Of a DNA stretch of 64,000 nt, positions 35,912-48,900 are shown one piece after another. This stretch comes from Fennellomyces sp. T-0311 (taxonomy: Eukaryota; Mucoromycota; Mucoromycetes; Mucorales; Lichtheimiaceae): contig JALLLT010000053.1 of NCBI GenBank assembly GCA_025266875.1, forward strand, positions 186,001 to 250,000, read 5' to 3'. Both the position numbers and the translations under genes were made by a program. The notes beneath the pieces were generated by a model. It saw only the letters and a list, made by a program, of their open reading frames with translations, did no database searches and was not told where the DNA came from. Within the stretch, counting starts at the first letter, position 1. Each line of letters starts with the position of its first letter.

Positions 35912-38317
35912 ATGGTAATACCCAACTAACTTTATTATGCAAGTACCATAATAACGCATTTCAATAGGATTCGTCCGATCACAACCCCCATAACTATGCA
36001 TTACGTCTCACACAGCAAGGTAAACCCTAATTGACAACGCGATCGACAGCAACTGACACCAAAAAAAAGACGCCATTCTTCAACCTAACATTTACAAAGA
36101 GGCATTCAAGCCTTTCATTGCTAATGGTGGCGCACCCATGGATGCCGTTTCGGCATTGTCAGAATCGTACGTTGGTTATCCGTCCATGATCAAGACAACG
36201 GCAAACATTGCAACAACAATGGGGATCGATGTTGAGGCGATCCTTCGAAAAACTGTCAAAAAGCAAATAATGAACAAGTTCAATCCAAAGGCGATTGACG
36301 AAGCGTTAATGAACACACCGGTATGTAACTTGATCCGAGAATTCGAAACAGCGTATTGAACGAGTGAGTAGACGCCCACGTCCTTGGATTGGCTGGACGG
36401 TCTGGTGCACGATACCGAGTGGCGTCACATGATATACGAGCTTCTTGACAAGTATCCGCGATGCGAGTTTCTGAACTTTGCCATTATGGTGAGTGATTGT
36501 TGGGCGCGGTGATGGGCGCGGTGATTGCTGATTGGATCCGAAGAGAATGGCGGAAGGCGGGTACCAGCATGAAGTTGCGCAACTGCGCACGGGATCCAGC
36601 TATGTTGAGGTGTATAACTACATCCTCAACGACGCGTTCACAAAGTTGATGGCAAAGGACGATATTGAATTTGAAGAGAACCTCCCGGCGTTCCTGGTAA
36701 CTAGGATGTGTGGGGTATATTGTTTTTATCGTTAATCATTGTGTATAGCGCGTGTGCTCAGATCAAGAACACAGTTACTTGTATGCGCAAGTCCTCATTC
36801 ACCGGTTATACCAAGAGTTCAACGATCTTTCATTTCTCCGCCTCGCTAAGGAGCTGGAGAAAACGGCCATTGCCCGTGGACAGTACGTGATTATTAGGCA
36901 TACGTCAGGGGAAAGTCCTGACTTGTTTTCTAGACACGAACTTGTATATATTATCAAGTCATGCGCCGTCGGTATGCCTCAAGATCTGGCAAATGCACTA
37001 AAAGCAATCCGATCGTCTGGCCAGCCAACTCCTGGCGACATAATGACCGTATGGATCCATCTCTCTTTTCAGTGCCGGTAGACTAACAGTGTTCCCAGGT
37101 ATACAATATCTACACCGCAACCGAAGCCCCGAGCGTATACTTCATCCGGGATTATGAGCTCATCGGTAACTTTCTATGACCAAAATACCCCAAGGACTGC
37201 CTGCTTATGTGTTTCGTAGAACTGATGCTCAAGGCCTTGTATGTCCCCGATGCCGTTCCGAATATGAAGCCTGATCTCGTCGATAAACTAATCTGCCTAC
37301 TTGCATTTGCCACGGCGTATAACGAATCAAAGCCAAGAGAGGTATGTCTTATACCCGCCTGTCTACTGTTGCTCTTAACAAGTTATGATCTCGATAGGAT
37401 CAAGAAGAGACTCTGCGGCGAGTTTGCAAGACACTGCGACGCCTTTACCAGGCACTGCAAGCACAATCCGGCGCATACTTCTCTGGCGCAATGACCGAAA
37501 TTCTGGAAAGCATGAGGTAGGTCGAACGTTGAATAGCAAAGAAGGGATTGTAGCTCAAGTCCATTGCGTTAGTATACCCGCGGCATCACTAGGCATCTTA
37601 CTTTGGATCGAGTACATTTCCACGCGAACTCCATATTACGAGACATATTACCGCTCGTCTGAAATTCCTTTACCACACTTGCTCCTGGATGAAATTGCAT
37701 CAGTACATCCACTACAGCAGCCAATGGTATTGGAAGTTATTAAGCGCTGCTTCCTCCATCCCTACCAAAACTTTGCGCCTGAGATATTGGTACGTAGCCC
37801 ATGTGGTGTAAATTGCCGATACCATGCTGACGGACATCTTTAGGCTGCCCTACAAAAAAGATGGATCGAGCGCTTAGTAAACCTTGTTGAACTACACTAT
37901 ACGCTCCCGGTACTAAAGTTTATCAAAAGTGTGGTTCGCGAAATTGATTATAGTTTAACGGTTCATTTTGTAACCAAAGTATGTTCTGGCTTGTCCGTCT
38001 TGATGTCAACCACTGATCATTTAGAGTAGGTTCTGGAACTTGCTGAGCCACCATATAGTACCGAATTTGTAGAACATATTGTGGACACGCTGGTGCCAAT
38101 CGCAGACACCATCGTCATCGTCAAGGGCTTCGAGCCAATATTGCATGAATTCATTGGTAAGCTTGATATTTATTGCTCTCCAGCACAATCTGACTGTAAC
38201 TACTTAGCCAAAGTACATGAACCCAATGCTGTTGATCAGCCATTGAGCGAGGAACTACAAGCAAAATTAGCTGTATTGGCAGCCAAGCAAAAGCCACACA
38301 GAAAATCTTTGTACTAG
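35912..38317 (+). CDS. NELFCD: NELF-C/D (TH1) homologue, negative elongation factor subunit
   Basis: Fourteen coding exons: 35912-35914, 35968-36019, 36070-36320, 36372-36488, 36544-36696, 36749-36882, 36934-37048, 37099-37165, 37220-37341, 37398-37516, 37573-37789, 37844-37978, 38030-38156, 38208-38317; 573 residues, all in frame, close to the ~590 of human NELFCD. Collinear TH1 landmarks: DWLDGLVHDTEWRHMIYELL, FLNFAIMRMAEGGYQHEV, a CSDQEHSYLYAQVL block, then LLLDEIASVHPLQQPMVLEV, KRWIERLVNLVELHYTLPVL and VTKVLELAEPPYSTEFVEHI. All-helical, nuclear. In animals NELF-C/D with NELF-A, -B and -E holds RNA polymerase II in promoter-proximal pause. Pausing in this fungus is inference; other subunits are not in the window. 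Confidence 0.9.
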
Positions 38318-39791
38318 CAACATAATCATGCCCATAAAAAAATGCACCTCTACTTCTTACGTCATGAACTGGTTTGAAATGAAGATATGGCGGCTTTTAT
38401 TGATCATCTTTCATAAAAGTATATCATGACAACTCAGTTTTGGTTTCCATTTCGGATGGAAAAACAGCACGAACATTGGTAATGCGCTCACGTATGTGCT
38501 TACATCAAAGAAAGATATATGTTTGTTCTCGGTATAATGATCATGAGACCCGTACCCCCTATTTTCGTCGTGACAGTAAGAGACCCTGATGATCCAGATG
38601 AAACAAAGAATAATTTATATAGGCGAAAAACTATTTTAGGTTAATAACGCACATAGCCCTTGACACAAACCTTTTGCGATATGATCAGTAAACTAGCTCT
38701 ATATTCGTCATGTTACACAAGCTATGATTGTTTATACTCTTTTATGAGATACGTGCTGCATTAAAACGTTGCTGTAAAATATTTACATAACAATAAACAA
38801 AATAGGAAAAGGCTGTCATAAATGTTGAATGTGCCATTTCCAAGGTAAGCCATTCGTTGGACCAAGACTAACACACCATTTTCTTTGTCAAAAAGCCTAT
38901 CTATACACTCTAGCAAATATTTTTTTACTAGTAAGCACAAGCGTAACAATTTTTTGGTTGAATCTCGTTCAATTACACGTATAATTCTTCGCGATAGAAA
39001 ACGGCATATTAATGGATTACGTGGCAAAAGGATAGCAACAACATAACTATTGAAGCGGCCACAAGTGCATTTATCTATCCCTTACAAGTGTCGCATCTCC
39101 TTAATTACAGTCTTGACTCTAGCCCAAATTTTCCAGATTTCCGATTGTCTCACCCCTTTACATTTATCAAGTGCTAAGGGGATCATCGTAGGGATGAGAC
39201 TTTGGCGATCCACAACCACCAATAGGATTAGCCTCTGATGATGTCGCTACCTTCAATCCAAATGAGGGGCTATCGCCAGGAAAAGCTTTTATGTAACCAT
39301 AGCTACTTTAAGTCCTTAGTATATAAAACATGTGGCGTTCTCGACTTTCAGATGCACCAGAATAATATGATATCATCCGTATATGCTCAGCCTGGCTTGT
39401 TATATCTATAGACCGTGACTTCGGTAGACATGCTGGACAACCGTATGTTCTAAAAGAATGGTATTGTGAAACAAATAAATTGATGACTATTTTTCCGTGC
39501 CATGTTCTCTGACATGCACCTGCACCAGGTCTGTGATGAAGTGCACAAAAGTGAGGAGTTCTGCGTGAGTTCATGTCGAGATAATCGGATGGCTGCCGTT
39601 CGAGATACCATTTTCAGTTTAGCTCCCCTTGTAAAATACATCACCACGGGCGTCACTTCACTTTATACTATTTAATGTATATATGTTTTTATACTCGCTC
39701 TCTCTCTCCTTCTTTTACCCTATATATATAGAGTAGAAAGATCTCTACCCCCACTTTCTGGGCTTTTTCGCTTCTCTATTGATTATCAGCA
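38318..39791. other. Spacer between NELF-C/D homologue and glycosyltransferase
   Basis: AT-rich; frames at 38761-39027 and 39308-39656 have no domain. The promoter of the plus-strand glycosyltransferase, with a TATATATA run near 39721-39730, lies at its right end. Confidence 0.45.
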
Positions 39792-41851
39792 ATGATAGCT
39801 ACTGCACACAGACGAATGAACCAAGGTTTACTTGGTTTATTGGTCTGCTCTCTTGTGGTCGTTATGATTTACGTATCTGCAAACGTATCGACAACAACAT
39901 TTTACACACGACGACACCCAGTCTCGGCAGAACCATCTGCAGATTACAATGATGGCCGTCAACAGCAACAGCTTCCTGACGGTGATCCTTACCATAGTCA
40001 AAGCTATTACACAGACAAAGCATTCGTTACCACGGTCTTCGAGTCGAGTTTGGTAATTCAAACGTAAAAGGAGGAGCTTGATCTTGCATTTTCTTATTTT
40101 CAAGCAGATAGATGCAGCCATTGTATCGGTCTATTCGCTACAAGCTGTATCCACCCGGGCCAACATCGTGGTTGTCTTGGCAAATAATGAAACAAACAAA
40201 ATAGCTGCATCTAATCGTTTTAATGACATGAACATTCATATATTGCATGTACGTTTGTGCAGAAAATGGCCAAATTGGTTATTGACTAATAGTATGGCAA
40301 TATTTAAGACCTCTACTGGTGATGACCCCATAACGCAAGCTCTGTACCATTATCGGAAGGTTGTGTACTTTTCAAGCGAAATCTTGTTTAAAAAGGTAAA
40401 GTTTTTGTCACGTTACACCCAAGATGATGCTCGACTATTTCAATTGCATTTATATTAAATTATTACTGTAAAATAGAACGTAGATCATTACTTTGGCTAT
40501 CCAGTCAATACAATTCTGGAAGAAAACGATGAAGTTGGTCTGCGTGTATACGAACGTTCAAAAGAACCACCACCTTTACTGGCGTCGGTGAATTTTCCAT
40601 TATCTAACCAGGTATGGCTTCTACTTTTAGAACAATGCAGAAAAAAAAACTAAAAACCTTTGGCGGAATTGCAGGAAGTTTTATGGTTTAACGGACCGAT
40701 GAAACCATGGGATTTCCATCAATACCATGACACCGACTGGCGCAAACTCTATGACCCCGCCTCCTTCTACCAGTGGCGCAGTCTCCACGACAAAATAGCA
40801 GTATCACCAGGTAATGTCTACTAAACCATAGTTGAAATCGTTCGTTTGCTGAGCCCACTTGTTTTCCACAAGACAGTACTTGGGCTAACCAAGATCGACG
40901 CAAGACGATATGTGCAGTGCAAAGCCCGGGCCATCCAGAGGATCTTGTCCGAGACCGATTTTCCGTCCTACTCAGCACCTATAAGCCCGAACGCATTCAG
41001 CACCTGACATTGCTTATCCGTCACCTGCTTCAATCCTCTTTGGTACATGAGATCTTTATCACTTGGCATAATCCAAGTCTAGAAGCGCCACAGCTCCCGG
41101 CTGAATGGGACCGCGTCAAAGTGCTCCTACAATCGTTCAATTCGCTCAACAATCGATTCAATCCGGTGGATGCAATCCAGACTGAGGCTGTATATATCCT
41201 CGACGATGACGTGTTTGTCGATATCAGTGACCTCGAGTTTACGTTTCAGGTGTGGCAATCGAACCACAAAGACAGCATTGTGGGTCACTTTCCACGCATC
41301 CATAAGTACAACCCGGAGGCCAACGAAGCCGAATATAAGGTCTCCAACAAGGACACATACTCGATGGTGCTGACAAAGAGTATGTTTGTTCATACTGATT
41401 ATTTGTACGCGTACACATGGTGAGCAACTGCATGCTGTGTCGTCCATTACGTAATTCTTACCTGCTTCTTCTTTTTTCGTCCAACAGCCTTATGGACACA
41501 TCTATACACCGTATCATAGACGAATGGACCAATTGCGAAGACATTGCATTCAATATGATGGTATCCGGCCTAAGTGGTGCACCAGCCGTAGCAGTGAGAC
41601 CAGAAAAGCCACTTATCGACTTTGGCCTGGACCAGGGCATCAGTACCAACTTGCAACATATGGGGGGACGAGGCGAGTGCGTGAGCCATTTCATTACCAA
41701 CTATTGGAGCGCGAAAGACCCGCTGTACGTATCACATACATCAGTGGTACCGTACATTCGACCGCAGATTCGACGTGGCAAGTGGGACCATATGGACGCA
41801 ATCCTTCAACGCTACCACTTTGATATTACGGACACAGACTCTCCCTCATAA
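39792..41851 (+). CDS. Type II membrane glycosyltransferase: GT8-like domain fused to exostosin-type GT64 domain
   Basis: Exons 39792-40052, 40108-40395, 40477-40611, 40675-40810, 40873-41419, 41488-41851; 576 residues. A signal anchor near residues 12-32 (LLGLLVCSLVVVMIYVSANV) predicts a Golgi type II protein. The first domain resembles GT8 (glycogenin-like): TDKAFVTTVFESSL, ITQALYHYRKVVYFSSEILF, NVDHYFGYPVNTIL, FNGPMKPWDFHQYHD. The usual DxD in VVYLDAD is replaced by SSE. The second is a full EXT C-terminal/EXTL2-type GT64 domain: FSVLLSTYKPERIQHL, YILDDDVFVDI (metal-binding DDD), VGHFPRIHKY, NCEDIAFNMMVS, and GISTNLQHMGGRGECV. GT64 enzymes transfer GlcNAc or GalNAc; substrate here is unknown. 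Confidence 0.85.
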
Positions 41852-42043
41852 TCATTATCATACACACCCATGCATAGTTCTCTGTATCATATATATAAAA
41901 GTCATCTGCATACCACAGTTACTGTATAAATGATCAATATGCTTCACTGAGACTGTGAGGCAAAACCGTTTTCCCGACATGACTTGCTTTCGCGTTGCGC
42001 TCTTTTCTAACCACAGCAGCCTTTCAAAAACCTTGCACGCATA

Positions 42044-44058
<2,015 letters not shown>

Positions 44059-44106
44059 AATATTTTCTTATTTCTGAATACACTTTCTAGCAAAACAAAA
44101 AAAGAA

Positions 44107-45117
44107 TCACCACAGGAATGTTGCGAAAAGCCCCAGAGCTGTTGCTAAGACTACCGACGCCCTGGACGCTGCACATCCACTCTTGTCTTTTGTTGCGACT
44201 TTCATTCCGTTATCTCGTGAGGCTGCTACTGATGCTGTAGACGACGATGACTCGGGCACAGACGATGATGACGATTGTTCTGCGGTTGCTGATGGGGTAG
44301 ACGAAGGTGCGGGGCCCGATGACGTGCGGTCCGCTGCGGCTTTCATGACCAATTTACCTATACCCCATGGGATCTTTTCACCTAGAAGGTTTAATGCACG
44401 CGTATCAGCAACTGAAGGCTGAGATTCGCCCATACACCACCCATCGTATATAATCCACAATACTAACCACTAGGCTGTATATGGTTGTCAGGGAACTCTT
44501 GGTTGCCATCCTCTCCGACAATCGCAAAACGAGTGGTCCACGCATTCTCTCCTTTGTCTGTGAAAAGCACATGAGAGAATTTCAATAACATATCTTACTC
44601 TAGCATTTGAAACGAACCGTTGGTGAACATGAAAAAGTAGATCGGTGAATAAGGCGCCACATCGGGTACCTTCCACCGGAATGATTGGGCACCATCTGCA
44701 GACAAGTTCTATGTACTTGAGCATTAGCTGCTGCTTTCTTTATAGAATACATTGATAGCTTACACTTGCAACGTTAGTCAGGAATATTTGGTCCATGTTG
44801 TCGCCTGTCATTAGATCTAACCAAAAGATACTGATGAATATCAAGTGCAAACCATAAACTATGCAACCAACCAATCTTGAAGTTTTTCCATCCGACAGCC
44901 ATGGATGGCTTTGTGCCATCTTCCTCTGTATAATCTTCAAGTTAAAATACGTCGTTATCGATACATATCGCAGGATTCAGTTACCCCATTTAATCTCATA
45001 GTCTTTGCCCACGGTCCACACAGTACCCGGTTCGGGATACGACGGAGCTAGAGAAGCGCTCGCCAAATGTGATAGGATGAGACTCAGTCCAAATGCAATT
45101 AAGAAACAAAAGGCCAT
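44107..45117 (-). CDS. KRE9/KNH1-like Ser/Thr-rich GPI-anchored cell-wall protein
   Basis: Six exons: 45117-44985, 44925-44872, 44816-44764, 44708-44618, 44557-44468, 44381-44107; 231 residues, in frame. Signal peptide MAFCFLIAFGLSLILSHLAS. One Kre9/KNH1-type beta-sandwich domain: SYPEPGTVWTVGKDYEIKWE, MTGDNMDQIFLTNVA, FRWKVPDVAPYSPIYFFMF and ENAWTTRFAIVGEDGN. A Ser/Thr/Pro/Ala linker follows, and a hydrophobic C-terminus (VVLATALGLFATFLW) preceded by small residues, i.e. a GPI attachment signal. Family members act in beta-1,6-glucan or wall assembly, or are simply wall-resident; the specific role is unknown. It converges on RVB2, with 48 bp between stops. Confidence 0.85.
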
Positions 45118-45676
45118 GAGTCCGGCAAAACGAAAAGGAAGGTGGAAGAGCAGCTAACGTTCCTCTCTCTCTTATGAAATGATAGTAACCCCTGTACTTT
45201 TATTTCCAATACGGCGAGGCTGGTAAGACAACGACATACCAACGGTGGAATAGAAGGCGAAAAGGAAAAAAACTTCGACTTTTCCTTGGATGGAAATTAT
45301 AAGTTTTTGTCTGTTTTCAGCAAAATGTTTGACATGGTGTAACTCATGTCCTATCTTGACTACACATATGAAATATACCTTCTCTACGCGCATTAAAATC
45401 ACCTTTATTTCATCTGCTCGCTCTACCTTTCGGTTCGGTGCGCCGTCCACCACGCATAACCCCTCTTGTCGTTGATTAAAAAAAGATAATGATATCATAA
45501 CCTTTGTCGGAGAAGAACCCGATCCTTTGGCCGGCCTATAATATGGCATGTTTAGGTACGATCCAGCGATAGCTGTTATTAGGCTTACTCCGAAACGAAA
45601 CATTTTGATCCGCAACGATAGTGCGTAGCCAGAGATATCCAAAGTATATATATATAAGCTTTGCAGAATTTGTACA
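45118..45676. other. Spacer with a possible small minus-strand gene
   Basis: A 197-codon minus frame (45765-45172) crosses this spacer, with its best-looking part from MFRFGVSLITAIAG at about 45603. It contains several GT...AG pairs that could be introns, so a short multi-exon gene is possible, but no family or unique splice chain emerges. Also the KRE9-like promoter. Confidence 0.3.
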
Positions 45677-45721
45677 ATGTCAATTATCTCAAATACACTC
45701 GAACTCTTTTCTATATTCATC

Positions 45722-45931
45722 ATGATCCCTGCTCGTGCTTCCATTGTTCTTGTTCCTGTTACCACTGCTGCCGGCTATGCCACCTATGTGCGTGCCACAG
45801 CCCAGCCTGCCCAGGCTCACTCGCATATCATGACCCTTCGTGGCTCGGACTCTCAAGGCCGTGATCAATGGCGCAAAATGAACAACGGTATTGGCCTCGT
45901 CGATGTCGCCCGTAGTGGCGGCGGCCTCTAA
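45722..45931 (+). CDS. Small conserved-looking protein, one predicted membrane helix
   Basis: A single-exon frame; the ATG at 45722 (MIPARASIVLVPVTTAAGYA) is preferred over the in-frame ATG at 45677 because it begins a compact hydrophobic N-terminal helix. 69 residues. After the helix comes QAHSHIMTLRGSDSQGRDQW and RKMNNGIGLVDVARSGGGL at the C-terminus. The Gly-rich, ordered-looking end and a TATATATA box at 45646-45655 argue for a real gene. It could be a small mitochondrial or ER membrane protein; I do not recognise a named family. Confidence 0.6.
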   Translation: MIPARASIVLVPVTTAAGYATYVRATAQPAQAHSHIMTLRGSDSQGRDQWRKMNNGIGLVDVARSGGGL

Positions 45932-48900
45932 ATCACTCCAACATAACCTGTCAAACAAGAGTACAACCATCCACCATCAAATTTATCCGCAAGCCATGTT
46001 TCTCCTCTACAATCCAAGCCAAATACCCTCTTTTTGCTTTTTTTCCTCGTTTTTCTATGCTCGACAATATCGCTGGTAGAATTGTCACCTGTATCAATAG
46101 TCAATAAAAAGCCTTTTATGCGCAAACCTTCGTTATTCTTTGGGAAATCCAGATGTAACAGACAACATACCTGTGTTTCTATTCGTCAGCATAGATTTTT
46201 GCTGCTGCTCTTAAGGCAGTCCGATAAGCCTTTTGCTCATTTTCTGCAGAACTGGATCATCACCCAAACTAATTATAAAATGAATCGCTCTACCAATAGC
46301 AGCCAGATCCATCAAAAAAAAAAGTTCGCGTCCTTGGGCTAGAAAGCGGGTAAACTACCTTCAAGAATGACATTACTGCGGTTTATTTGTACTATTTGAA
46401 AATCGGTAAAAAAAGGGGTTTTTTTCTCCAGTATCCGAAACGTTCGCAGCATCATGGGCATGAGCGTTACCAAGGACGCATATAACTTTTCCTGCGTTTT
46501 AAGCAGAAGCAACTTTTGAAATCCTTCCCAAGCTGTATTAAAGGACAAAATTTTCGGAGACCCAAACAGCCTTTGCTTCGAAACCACTCGCTTTAACGTA
46601 AAGAAGTGCATTCTGTTGGCTCCGGATGACCCGCATAGTAAGTGAAATTTGAGCATAACGTTTAAAATGGCACAAAAGTGCAATAAGTATCAGTCACATT
46701 GCGTGTATTTCACGGTTACGATGTAGAAATGCGCACAATATGCATTGCCGCACGGTACTGAGCAGACAACAGTGTATGGTACCTGGTTTGACTGGCTTCT
46801 TGTTATGCGTGTATATGGAGGTTGATGGACCAGTAACCATGGATTTGCCTCTATGAAACACATCAATAACTTATAACCAGGGAGGTCAGCAATCTCCCAT
46901 AAACTTATCCTGGAGGTCGGTTAAAGAAGCGTCGCACGTATAGTCACTCGGGATGCTTAATCTGCAAAGGGAGAACGTCAAGAAACGTGACAAGTGTGCA
47001 GAATGAGCAAAAATCACTGATTGCAATAACGGCAAACCGATCCAGCAACGAGCTTGTTCAGCTTGGGAGAGTGATGATGAAGAATGAACCGGAGGGAATT
47101 TCCATTTCGGGAATGAGGTATGTTGCACAGATCGAGTTGCTGGGACAACAATGGGCAGTGGTATAAAAGAAGGCGAGCTCTCTCTTTCGACACTTTTACG
47201 CTTTCAATGGCTTTCAGCGCAAACGACAGGTTGCTTCTTTCATTCTTTCTCTTTACCCGCTTCCCTCTCTTTGAAACACCCCCGGACCATCCACTGAGGG
47301 TAGATCTTAAATGATCAGCGTGACCTGGACAGCTTGCAGGACCGTAAGCGCCACCAAATGATTTAATAAAACGGGCCAGGGCTATAGCAAGAGTACCCAG
47401 CGTACGTTCTCCTCTCTGACCGCCTGCCCTATGAACAAATCCCCTTTTTCCCCTCTCTTCAGCAAAGTTTCCCGTACTAACCAATCTAGCTTGGGGCGCC
47501 CCCGATTGCCCCGGATGGTCCATGAAAGAAGCTTCCTGCGCAACAGTCTTGTTGTCGTGGCGTGCTTTGAGCCAAAGATAAACCTCTGGCATAGAGCTTA
47601 TTGCTGGTGTCGTTCCTCCCGACCCCGCAATTGGTGTTGTCAGAAACAGATCTCTACATGTCATTCACAATTGTGAAATGTACTTTAATGAAACGAAATG
47701 CTTCTTTTTCCAAAATGCTACTTGAAGTGTGTTGCATCGTGTTTAATCTACCTTGCTACTGTGTTGACATGCCTCTTTAATACGTACAGTGCTCGTGAAA
47801 TGACCTGCACGTACTGCGACATGCTGTCATGTGCACTTAACTGTCAAACAGCTACGCAAGAAATCCATGTTCATCTGCCCGTAACATACATTTATTGATT
47901 TTATGTACAGTAATGACTAGGATGCCATGAAACTTTATGTGCGACTCTCCATGGTGCGTCCTTCATCTCCATCTTCGCCGCAGTCAGCGTCACCCCTAGC
48001 GCACTCCATCATCAATCGTTATCTTGTCGGGCAGATGAAAGAGTAGCTTCGTAACCCACTGTCTTCCTTGTGATGTATATTCACGATAGCGAATTGACAT
48101 GGGTGAGAAAAACTTGTTTATTCTCATTAGAAAAACACATGAAAACGACATCGGTCTTGCTTGGGAAAAGATCCACTATTTAATTAGTTTTTTTCTAGTT
48201 TTCTTGTCAACTTCAACCTACTTTTTCGCTAAAACAGTGAAGCAAAATAATGTTTGTGTAAAAGAATTCTATCTGAAACAGGGTTCACAACGTAGGCAGA
48301 AATAGAAAGGGTGAGTTAACTAAACACAGATGTAAACTCCCGACTTGGGCTTATGACACGGTATGATCAAGATAATTGAGGTCATCTGGGCTCTGGAAAT
48401 TAGACTGCGATAATAGCAAGCCCTGTCGAAGGCACATTGTAAATATGAAACGGTGTTTCGAAATGATCCGAGTGTACGATGAAGATGTGCAAAACGTACA
48501 AGTATAATAGAATAGAAGGTATTGACAGCGGTGATCCGAAGATCGAGATATACAAAATACACCAAACAGTGGAGAAGACAGTAGACGCAGTGAGCACGTG
48601 CTTGCTGGATATTGTATAGGGTGATACTATTTGAGACTTTTACCTTCGCCTCCAACCATTCACTCGCTGTGTTCTTTTTACATAACACGTTTCACTTCAA
48701 ACACTTATTTACTTTTAACTTTTCCATTTCCTATGTTTTTCAAATTTGCCGTTTTCAGGTCGTGCCTTTTGTTTAACTCCTTCCAAAGACGAACTACTTT
48801 TTGCCGTATCTTGGTCCCAAATTATGCTAGCAACGCAAACTAAACTGTTTTTTATTGCGCCCAGTTATTACTGTACATTACAAAAAATAAAATGTTCCCT

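Noticed and set aside
40249..40292. Intron-like GTACGT...CTAATAG segment in the glycosyltransferase gene
   Set aside because: Only 44 nt and removing it breaks the frame; the sequence is open and leads directly into the GT8-like KVVYF motif.
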